A DNA stretch of 64,000 nucleotides. Source: Paraescarpia echinospica (Eukaryota; Annelida; Polychaeta; Sabellida; Siboglinidae). The notes under the pieces are model-generated. The model saw only the letters and a program-made list of their open reading frames with translations. It was not told where the DNA came from and made no database searches. The position numbers were made by a program, and so were the translations under genes. Positions 54,805 through 64,000 of this stretch are shown in pieces (position 1 is the stretch's first letter; every line of letters begins with the position of its first letter). Location: positions 72,213,768 through 72,277,767 of the forward strand of contig CM034535.1 of the NCBI GenBank assembly GCA_020002185.1, given 5' to 3'.

Positions 54805-55891
54805 CAAGTATAATGTAGTGCAACGGGATTAAATATTGTACGAACCAATGTATACAATCTGTATACAATTAGGAGACTGCCACATACATCTCGACAATAG
54901 CATAACATCGTCATATTAAACAAATATTAAACACACACTGTCAAATCACGACCCTATTTTATTTCTGGAAAGCTAGCGTAGGCCTACGTGCAATGGCGGA
55001 TTATGACATTCGTGGACCCTAGACACGCCACACTTTCATGGGTCCTATAGGTATAGATCCAGGGGCGGATCCAGAGATGGTACCGTAGTGAGGTTTACCA
55101 AAAATCTCCACTGGCGCCGGAACGAAATTAATATTGGGTGGGCTGAGCCGGATCTTCAGCACGACTTCGTCGGATCATGACATCGGAAGACGGAGGGGAG
55201 GGGGTGCCGTTAAAGCTTTGCCTTCTTTGTAGTAAGGGATGCAGTGACACCGTAATAATGTCTGTTAAACATTCAAACATATTATAGGGCCTACATCAGG
55301 AAACATTGAAACTTATGCAGAGTAGCCAAAACTCGCCAAATCATGTCTTGCTAGCTGGGTTTTCGGTAATATTCAGTCCATAAAAATATGTTCGGTTATT
55401 TTCGTGGGCCCCTGGCCTTCGTAGGTCCTAGGCACGTGCCTATAAAGCGCGTGTGCGCGCGCGTGTGTGTATGCGTGTGCGTGCGTGTGTGCGTGGCGGA
55501 CTGCGCGCGTGTTCAGCCTAGATAGCTGTGTGCACAGGTCAAAGCAGCTCATTTTTTTATCTCAAAAACATACGTCTTCATAATCTATTGGTGTTGACCT
55601 CGATGCAGGTTTGCTTGCCAGTGCAAGTGAAAGTATGCATACTGCAATGTTTATGCTACATAGCGTATTGTGTAGCTGGTGGTCTGTCGGTACGTCATAA
55701 CTGTAGGCACATCAAGCCCCTATAGACTGGAAATGCGATGGGTTCAAGCGCACCCCCAGTTCCGGTCGAGATCTCAAGGGGAGCAGTTGGAGGCATTTGG
55801 GAGTCTCAAGGCGGTACAGTTGGAGGTTTACCGAGAGCCAAAAGGGGGTGCAGTTAGTGATTTTGGGGAGCCCTAAAAAGCACCCCGCCTC
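54805..55891. other. Inverted-repeat loop, right part
   Basis: No gene recognised. A GT/GC-alternating stretch lies at about 55448-55512. Confidence 0.5.
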
Positions 55892-56373
55892 TTTTACTAT
55901 TCTGCAGTTGGTAACGTAATCTTCCAAGGTGAGGTGAGCGACATCATGTTTGTATATAACAAAACCGTGCAGTCCAAGGTTTATATAAAAAAATACTTTT
56001 ACAGTGTCAAAGGCTTGTTAACTTCCGTGACGGTTTTCTTAATATTTATATTGAAAACTTCAATAAATTCCCTGACTCTGGCATTAAATGAATGTCATCT
56101 GACGTCACGCGTGAACAACCAATACACGTCCAGTTGCAGCCTCAAGCGAACATCTTTCACTTTTGTTCACTTTCACATCCCGCTAACTCCTTATAGAACA
56201 TTGGGAAAAAGAATACTAGCGGGAATCGTGACAGGGGAAGTATTAGGGGCAAGCGCCGACAAAGGCGGGAGAAGGATATGATGGGATATATGCACGCACT
56301 ATCGCACGCACACGCATGCACGCCCCCTGTCTTTCTATCTACATGTCTCTGTCTCTGTCTGACTGTCTGTCCG

Positions 56374-56417
<44 letters not shown>

Positions 56418-56538
56418 CGTCTGTCTGTCTCACACGCACACATAACATACACACACATACACACACACACGCGCACGCACGCCTGCATACGAGCACACGT
56501 GTCCCCCCCACACACATACAAACAACACCATCACCGCC

Positions 56539-56614
<76 letters not shown>

Positions 56615-56636
56615 ATAGTAGTAGTAGTAGTAGTAA

Positions 56637-56668
<32 letters not shown>

Positions 56669-57286
56669 GCAGTAGAACACCACCACCACCACCACCACCA
56701 CCACCACCACCACCATGTCTTCTCAATTGTCAAGACTCCCATGAATTATAATAATTGTTCCCTGTGATCTGATTTATATCCCCTCAAAATTGAGTAATTC
56801 ACCGGTTGTAAAACATTCACGTATATTTTACGTATACAGCGCTGGTATGAGATACTTATTTAGATCCTCTGCCATTTGAAACCCATTCGGTATTATGATC
56901 ACAGCATTGTAACTAAGCCCGTTCGTAAATATCGTACTGTAAACTTTGGACAGACTGTTGCGCCAAGTTATTTCATTGTTTGTGGCTGAGTGTGATGTCA
57001 ATGGCTTGAAAACATTCTAGCACAACGCGGTGCCCTGGTGGTGTCGCCCTCAGCACTAGCTGGTTGGTCCGTCAGTAAAGGGTAGCCTCCCGTCAACCCT
57101 TAGGAATTTACGCCACTGTGTTTTAGGAAGCTTATGACATACAAATGATAAATCCAATTGGTTGTCATCTGTGAATTACAGCCAGTGGGTATTTCACGAC
57201 AGTTTTTTTAATACTAGCATGAATAGTAAAATATTGGGGTAGCGTTAGTAGTCCATTTCACCTACATTCGTCTTTCAAAATATAGC
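55892..57286. repeat. Right arm of a 1.4-kb inverted repeat
   Basis: Inverse partner of 50297-51671. Breakpoints: outer at gctatattttgaaag, inner at the tttta ctattctgcag junction. The shared open frame (115 codons here, plus strand 55934-56281) keeps its frame with few changes but matches nothing I know. Confidence 0.95.
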
Positions 57287-58290
57287 AAATGAATCATCAG
57301 TGAAAAAGATTTGAATACTCTTTCCAAAGATTGTCATAATTGTATACCAGTTACTCCACATTTTGTTCATATGCCAGGTAGGTGAAACTCTCTCACCTAG
57401 GGAATTTCTGCCACAATGTTTTTTAAGAAACGTATAGCATGCAATATGTAAAATCATGTTGTTTGTCACCTTGAAATTGCAGCCTTTGTGTAATTACAAC
57501 TGATGTGATTAGCAAAATATGGTGGTAGGGATAGGTTATATAGTCCGTTTCGTTAAAACATATCCAACAACAACTGGTAAATGAGTTATCGATTGAAATG
57601 TATTTGAATACTCTTCATATCTCTATCATACAGTTATGCAATGACGTCACATCTGTACTGAGTTACATTTATATAGCTACACATGTGTGTTTGTAGACGA
57701 AAGTCACGCTAGTAATTTCCGCCGTAACGTTTCTCAACCAGCTAATACCATTGCTATTCAAGGACAATGCTGTCGTTTTTTTGTGGATTAACACAACTTG
57801 TGTGATTAGCCAAAAACGGGGGTAATTATGTTTGTATTTATATTCGTGTAGGAAGGACCCGGTGGATCTTGGTGTACACTGCCTGCTCGGCGTCTCTCAC
57901 GCGCCCGACGGGGAAGCAACTCCGGTCGCTGGGTGTAAGATCCAGTGGGTTAGAGACAGAGACCAGTCTGTGAGTCCGCGACAGGTTACACATTTACCCC
58001 CTGAGTGGGATATTTTACTTCCCCTGGCGTAGACACCAGATGCGAGGGACCAACTACTTTTAGTGTCTCTTCCGAAAGACACAGACAACGTGAGGTGAAC
58101 GAAATTGCCTAAGTTTCGAAACGGGGGCAGGTGGAATCGAGCCACCGCCCACTTGATCGACAGTCCAGCGCTCTATCCGAGCGATCACCGTCCTCAATAG
58201 TTGTCCATTTCATAACACAAATCTGTCTGCCAAATGAAATATCGGTGGAAATGATTTTGAATACTATTTTCAATTTTCAAATCATCACAC
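57109..58290. repeat. Decayed ~300-bp tandem repeat, three units
   Basis: Ordered motifs recur: (ggaattt)(a/c)(c/t)gcc, gattagcaaaatat, tagtccatttc, gaaa(t)gat/tatttgaatact. Units start near 57109, 57400 and 57712. Unit 1 is partly contained in the right arm of the 1.4-kb inverted repeat. Unit 3 is split by a SINE. Confidence 0.7.
57836..58196 (-). mobile_element. tRNA-derived SINE, family 2, full length
   Basis: The minus strand opens with a tRNA-like head: A-box-like CGCTCGGATAGAGCGCTGGA and B-box GGCTCGATTCC. It then continues into a body shared with 13619-13791. It interrupts unit 3 of the 300-bp repeat, so it inserted later. Confidence 0.82.
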
Positions 58291-58452
58291 GTAGGCATTT
58301 TTTTCATTTGTGTATTTTATAGACATGAGAAATTCAGTTTTTTTTGCCACTTAGGAAGTGCTGCGTTCGTTTACTGTTGGGTGGTTTTAGAACAATTATG
58401 GTAAGTGGCAGAGCTTGAAAGGATGAAGTAAGGACAAATAGTAATTCTTTGG

Positions 58453-58765
58453 AGCGCAGTGGCGCAGTTTCTAGAACATCGGACTCTCGACCCCCATAGA
58501 TGTCGAGATGGTATTCGATTAAACAATAACTGTTCAATCGAATGCCATCTCGACTTCTCTGGGAAGCATTCAGCCACGCTGCAATTAATGCGGGACGACT
58601 ATTCGTACACAAATATCCACCACTGTCTATAACCAGGTACTCATTCATACAGCTGAATGAACTGGAGCAACGAAGAGTGAGCGATCTTGTCCAAGGTTCG
58701 ACAGGGCGGCACAGGATTCCAACCCGGATTCTATGGGGTCGAGAGCCAGAGAGTAAAGTGAAAAG
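58453..58765. mobile_element. Inverted pair of SINE family 1 pieces
   Basis: A plus-strand tRNA-like head (AGCGCAGTGGCGCAGTTTCT) meets a minus-strand copy whose B-box-like GGGTTGGAATCC lies near 58720. The junction forms a hairpin: gtcgagatggtattcgatt and its near complement, 58502-58553. Confidence 0.72.
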
Positions 58766-59099
58766 CGCTTTCAATAATATAGAAGAGTATTCAACTATCA
58801 TTCTATCCATACCTCATTTACTATACTCAGTAGGTTGGCAGATTTGCATTAATGAAATTGTTTACTATCTCTACCCTCATATTTTGCTATTAATGCCAGT
58901 TGCATTAAACCAGGTAAATTACAGGAATGCTTCCATTCCAAGGTGACAACTGGAGGTCACACGTGTATGCTACAGGCTCCTTTAAAACATTGCATCAACA
59001 ATTCCCTAGATGGAATAGGCTCACCTGTCTGGGCCAAGGAATAACATGTGGAGTAATGTTTTTTTAAATTTATAGTTCAGGTATCTTCTTCGTACACGA

Positions 59100-60002
59100 G
59101 TAAGGGCCTCATATCGGAGTAATGACATAATGAATGCTTCGCAGCAGAGGGAGCCTAATTAATGCAACTTTAAAAACCAGGATTGTAATTTATTCTTTCT
59201 TTCTGTTTCTATCGAACTTTGATTTTCTGGTAGGTAATTCCAAAGCCTGGTGGTATCGGGGAAGACTGATCGCTGGTAGGGTTTCAATCTCGTGTATGGA
59301 ATATCGGATTTCAGAACGTGTCCTTTCTCGATGCGGGGAACGGACACAGTTAATGTTCTGTTTTTATATTGACCAGCATGTTGGCGGCTCGATAGAAGAG
59401 TGTTACTTATGCCTGTGCTAGGTACTGCTGCAGGTTTGTAGGTTTTAGAGCATAGCAGTCACACTGGTGTAGAAGCTATACTCACATTTTGTGAAGCGTA
59501 GTGAACTCCTTTGGCCTTTTGATATCTTTGTGAGTATAATGTTCATTTGCTGGTGAAGCATACTCTACTATGAGTATGACTAACATTGTATGTGCCTGTC
59601 CAGTTGGTTTCTTAGGGCGTGCGCTCATATCAGTTTTCTTTAAAGAAAAACTCTCGCTCGGTCGGCTTTCTTTGCAACGGTATGTGCATGTGTGTTCCAA
59701 TATAGCTTCTTGTGAATTGTAACACCCAAGTATGCAGCTTAGTCGACTGCGTCAACTAAATGGCTGTAAATACTGTATGAGCCAGCAATAGGTGAATGGA
59801 ACTCCACGAGCGCACGCTCTTCCCATATATTGACGTTTTCCAGGTCATCGTTGGTGTGCTTCGTTGACCTCGTCGTTGTTGATCGCTCTGTATACGACGC
59901 TGTCGTCTGCGAATAATTTGGTTGTCGATGACTGCACCACTTCTGGAAGGTCGTATGTATGTAGGCCATAAACAGCAGAGGGCCCAGGACAGAACCTTAG
60001 GG
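59100..60002 (-). pseudogene. Non-LTR retrotransposon fragment (RT end to C-terminus)
   Basis: On the minus strand from about 60000: GSVLGPLLFMAYIHTTFQ (RT motif), a decayed middle, then DIPYTRLKPYQRSVFPDTTR and LWNYLPENQ, the characteristic C-terminal F-P-T-R-WN-LP motif. Multiple stops and frameshifts. Confidence 0.78.
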
Positions 60003-62447
60003 AAGTAAGCAAACGGTACTGCATTATTATGGGGGATTTTAACCACGGGCATATACAATGGAAATCTCTTCAGAGTATGGGGAGTGAGGACCACAAGTTT
60101 TTAATGTTAGTTCAAGACACTTTCCTTTCTCAACATGTGCTAGAACCAACCAGGGGCGAGAATGTGTTAGACATAGTTTTGTCCTCACAGAATGAATTAG
60201 TTGACAATGTCAAGATACGTGAGCCACTGGGGAGTAGCGATCACAACCAGATACATTTTACAATCAAAGTAAAATCAGAAAGGAATAGTAAAATGCAGTA
60301 TAGGAGAAATTTCCACAAAGGAAGGTATAAGGACATGAGGAAATATTTAGCAAAGATAGACTGAAATAACACACTGCAAAATAAGACAGCAACAGAATGC
60401 TGGAATATATTAAAGAGTGAAATTAAGTGCACGGTCGACAAATTTGTACCCTTCAAAAAACAAGGGAAACGGTCCAAAAAGAAACACTTATCGAAAGAAG
60501 CCATTAGAAAAATTAAGTATAAACAAATGATGTGGAGTCATATAGATGTACTGGAAATGATGAAGACTACAACAGTTATAAAGAAGCACTTAACCAAGCT
60601 ACAGCTGAAATTAGAAATTCAAAGAGAAGCTATGAACAACAATTAGCTAGTAACATCAAACATGACAGCAAGAGTTTTTATGCATATGTTCGAAGCAAAC
60701 AGAAAGTTCAAGATAATGTCGGTCCTCTAGAAGATAGTGCTGGAAATATAATATCAGAGGGATTCTTAATGGCAGAAGACCTGAATGAGTACTTTAGTTC
60801 AGTGTTTACCAGAGAAGATATTAGTTCACTGCCAGTACCAGAGGCTAAGTTCAAGGGGGCAGATTCAGACTATTTAGGACAATTAATTGTAACCCCGGAA
60901 ATGGTAGCTAAGAAAATAAGGGCTATGAAGGATAATAAATCACCTGGAGTGGATGGGATTCCGCCCAAACTACTATTGGAAATTGTAGAACAAATTAGCG
61001 TACCGCTTGCAACAGTTTTCAATTTGTTATTAGAAGAGGAAGTGGTTCCTTTAGAATGGAAAGAGGCAAACATTATACCGTTATTTAAAAAAGGTTCGAG
61101 AAACAAGTCAGAGAACTATAGACCAGTGAGTTTAACATCAGTGATTTGCAAATTATTAGAAAGAATAATTAAAGATCACATGGTGGATTTTCTTGTTAAA
61201 CAAAACTTGATAAACCCATCTCAACATGGTTTTTTTAAAGCGAGGTCATGCTTAACAAATATGTTATGTTTTTTGGAAGACATCACTAAGTGGGTAGATG
61301 AGGGATCACCAGTAGATATCGTCTACTTAGATTTTCAAAAAGCTTTCGACAAAGTACCACATCAAAGATTACTGCTGAAACTAAAGGCCCGTGGCATAGG
61401 AAATGGTATAATAAACTGGATAGAATAATGGCTGATTGACAGAAGACAACATGTAGTAGTTGATGGGGAGGCTTCAAACTGGAAATCGGTATTGAGTGGG
61501 GTACCACAAGGATCAGTATTAGGACCTATATTATTCTTAATATATATCAACGATTTGGATGATGAAATAACAAGCAAGGTGTTGAAATTTGCAGATGATA
61601 CAAAAGTGTTTAGAAGGATTAAAAGTGATGGAGATAGACAGCATTTACAAGATGATCTTGACAGGTTGATCAAATGGTCTTAAAAGTGGCAAATGCTGTT
61701 CAATTTTGTGAAATGTAAATGCCTCCACACAGGACATGGGAACGAAGAGGTAGAATATACAATTGGGGGTACTGTACTAAGTACTACTGTAAAAGAAAAG
61801 GACTTAGGGTTAACCATTAGTGCTGATATGAAGGTTTCAGAGCAGTGCGGAATTGCAGCTTCAAAGGGAAATCAAATCCTTGGATTAATTAGGCGAAACA
61901 TAACATATAAAGAAAAAGAGCTAATAATACCGTACAATGTACAAAACAATAGTTAGGCCTCATTTAGAATATTGTATTCAAGCGTGGAGGCCATATCGCA
62001 GGAAGGACATATATATGCTAGAAAGAGTGCAGAGGAGAGCAACTAAAATGATACAAAAACTGAGGGATCTTAGTTACGAAATACGCCTACAAATGCGGTT
62101 TAACAACACTAGAGACCAGGAGATTGAGAGGTGATCAGATAGAAGTGTTTAAAATATTGAATGGTTATGAAAATATTGATAGAAATATATTTTTGTCAAT
62201 TAAGAAAGATAGAAGGACTAGAGGACATGAAGTTACATTAGCAAAGGAGCAGAGTAGATTAGATATAAGAAAGTTTTCATTTTCACAAAGGACCGTAAAT
62301 GAATGGAACAGATTATCTGCTGATTGTGTGGGTGCTAGTAGCGTGAATATGTTTAAAAATAAAATCGACACATACCTCAGACGGGCGGGATACACATAGA
62401 TAAAAGGGTCGGACTCTCGATAAGCCAAAGGGCTTCCTTGTCCACCT

Positions 62448-62475
62448 GCCACCTAGAGTTAATTCTCTGGGTGGC
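62448..62475 (+). ncRNA. LINE 3' stem-loop
   Basis: An 11-bp stem (gccacctagag with its partner, one T-G pair) and a 6-nt loop, just before the terminal tandem repeats. L2/CR1-type LINEs use a 3' hairpin as the RT recognition signal; the role here is inferred. Confidence 0.75.
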
Positions 62476-62476
62476 A

Positions 62477-62507
62477 ATCTTGTTAAATCTTGTTAAATCT
62501 TGTTAAA
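62477..62507 (+). repeat. LINE terminal repeats (ATCTTGTTAA)x3
   Basis: Three perfect 10-bp repeats directly after the hairpin, the usual ending of CR1/L2-type elements that lack a poly(A) tail. Confidence 0.9.
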
Positions 62508-62599
62508 CCCGAGAGGACCGGAGTCGCGGTGGCAATCTCTCAATGTTTGATGCGAAGTATCTACGTTTATTGCACTGTTGTCTGACGCCATAATAATCT

Positions 62600-63420
62600 A
62601 GTTTCTAGAATGTGTTACACCATAGATCTCTTTGCTCTTGTTTTTCACGTTTCCCTAGAATATATTTCTTTAAATTGTTATACACAATAGGAGAAATAAT
62701 GTCATGAATGCAACTGTTGTGAACTACCAGCATTCTCTTCTCTTGTCTTTCAGCCGTTTCTAACGAGACCAGTCCTCTTGTCAGCTAGTAGTGAGAGTGT
62801 TTAGACGCTTGATGTTGCTCATGATCCAGGCTTAGATGAAGCGGCTTGATTCTGTTCTAGATTGGACATGTCAGCCGATTAAGGTGGTTATGTTGGCTTT
62901 GATGTTGTCCCACACGTTGCTGTAACTGAACTTATGGCAGAAAAACCGTTCCACGAAAGTCTTTGGAAATCGTAGCATCTCTCTTAATTGAGGGAGTCTG
63001 TGTCGCTTTGGACTATAGGTAGAGTTTGTGGGATGGGGTTTCTGCGTAGGTGCTTTGAAATTCGAATTAACTATGTCGTCGTGTCCAAGGCCAGACATTA
63101 ATTCCATGCAATTTGTGAGGCTTTGTCTGTTGGTGATGAGCAGGCCCAGAGTTGCAGTAATTCTTGTTGGGCGCTCGACTATTTGTTCGCTGTGGCAGTT
63201 TGCCACTATGTCTATGGACCTTAATTTGTGTTAATTGTTATAGATTGTGTCCGGTGACTGTGTTTTCCTCCCATGAACTATCTGGCAAGTTAGAATCACC
63301 AGAATTGAAGACTAACACCTGATTTGTTCTGATTAACCAGGTTCTCAGAGATCATACATATGGCCCACGGACTTGGTAGTTTTTTTTCCATCCAGGACGA
63401 CGACTTGCTGTCTCATAGGA
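62600..63420 (-). pseudogene. Non-LTR retrotransposon endonuclease-linker fragment
   Basis: The minus strand gives SGDSNLPDSSWEE (decayed GGDFNLPDI-W motif) near 63300. After a frameshift come ANCHSEQIVERPTRITATLG, LLITNRQSLTNCMELMSGLG and HDDIV (the SDHD-like end of the endonuclease). Clearly different from the 60-62.5 kb element. Dead. Confidence 0.78.
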
Positions 63421-64000
63421 TATGAAGGAGACATGCTTAGTACCTACTTGACTTACAACCTAGGAAGGAAGTTCTGGCAGTAGACCACGTAAGCAGCTAT
63501 AGACAATCATGCTAAAAGTCTCGTGCGAAAACAGTTAAACATATTTATTGAATTAACGTTGGCTTGATCCTACTTACGCCCACGTTTGTAGGCCATCAGC
63601 ATTTATATTATATAAATCAAGTAGCTTATTCTGTAAATTATTTCACACGTTGAGTCCATTTAATAACCAATCTAACTCATCTGGTAGGCTTCGCTGATCT
63701 CTATTTTGTTCGCATAGTTTCCAATGATTGGGGTCGTCTAAAAATAATATAATTTCAATGTTTACGCTATATCATTAACATAATTCATTTAATACACTGA
63801 ACAGTGGCTTCGGTGTTGATACAAACATGATATGGATTATTCCCCTTTGTCTGTAAGCAACACTTATCTGGTTACGAGAACCTGGATACGTGTACCGTGT
63901 TTTACGAACTTTTTAGTTTAAGAAGCAATTTTGACATTACATTGTATCTAAAGCTTTTAAATCTACCCGTAGACGGTCTACTTGTAAAGCATTATCGTTC
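63421..64000. other. Right edge, nothing recognised
   Basis: AT-rich, no coding domain or element ends seen. Confidence 0.5.

Larger units (their letters stand above)
60013..62507 (+). mobile_element. 5'-truncated CR1/Jockey-like LINE with 3' hairpin and tandem tail
   Basis: It enters in the endonuclease end (MGDFNHGHIQW, then LGSSDHNQIHF). It continues through the reverse transcriptase: NKSPGVDGIPPKLL, NYRPVSLTSVICKLLERII, VDIVYLDFQKAFDKVPH, SGVPQGSVLGPILFLIYIND and KFADDTKVF. The C-terminus is YKTIVRPHLEYCIQAWRPY ... RRLRGDQIEVFKIL ... VNEWNRLSADCV. The frame is broken by stops (about 60362, 61426, 61681) and frameshifts (near 60530, 61935, 62090). The element ends at three 10-bp repeats after a hairpin. 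Confidence 0.93.

Noticed and set aside
50297..57286. Assembly artefact (mirror duplication)
   Set aside because: Cannot be excluded without reads, but the arms differ by many substitutions and microsatellite lengths, which argues for a real, older inverted duplication.

Overview
This is a eukaryotic, AT-rich, repeat-laden animal window. It is dominated by one long split gene on the minus strand: glutamine:fructose-6-phosphate aminotransferase (GFAT/GFPT), the entry enzyme of the hexosamine pathway. I reconstructed 18 consecutive coding exons by splice-site and reading-phase bookkeeping. They run from a 7-nt first coding exon (M-C-G, 44700-44706) to a duplicated penultimate exon (2618-2779 and 1898-2059). 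The exons sum to 2010 nt (670 codons), and every junction keeps phase with GT-AG borders. The last short exon (the conserved C-terminal tail with the catalytic lysine) is not visible and probably lies left of base 1. The protein resembles animal GFAT, and the dense tRNA-headed SINEs, CR1/Jockey-like LINEs, hAT and piggyBac-like elements suggest an invertebrate. A lophotrochozoan, perhaps a mollusc, is my guess; it is inference, not proof.

Layout. 1-1897: no gene seen. 1898-2779: two alternative versions of the penultimate GFAT exon. 6163-8125: exons 17-14. 8533-11040: a 44-copy, 57-bp minisatellite inside intron 13. 11341-15002: exons 13-10. The exon 12 3' border is amplified into seven 75-bp repeats, each carrying a splice donor, and tRNA-derived SINEs sit in introns 10-11. 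15871-16994: a piggyBac-like element with TTAA flanks. 17256-25232: exons 9-4. 25233-30425: intron 3, which holds a plus-strand THAP-like exon (one-base frame break) and a tRNA-headed foldback pair. 30426-32182: exons 3-2. 32183-44699: a 12.5-kb intron 1 with a 28-bp minisatellite, a LINE remnant and an hAT element with 8-bp target-site duplications. 44700-45000: first coding exon and a CpG-richer promoter-like stretch with CRE, CCAAT and UPRE-like motifs.

From 45 kb to the right edge I see no host gene, only nested mobile and repetitive DNA. There is a pair of nearly identical MITE copies (45260, 47711) and long CA/ACGC microsatellites. A 1.4-kb inverted repeat (50297-51671 / 55892-57286) surrounds 4.2 kb that holds a LINE fragment and an hAT-like element with a 90-bp minisatellite. 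Right of it are a decayed ~300-bp tandem repeat with a SINE inserted, more SINE pieces and at least three broken LINE fragments. The largest of these (60013-62507) ends in a perfect 11-bp hairpin followed by three 10-bp tandem repeats.

The most interesting host-gene observations are the same-phase, same-length duplicate penultimate exon of GFAT and the in-frame amplification of a coding exon end together with its splice donor.
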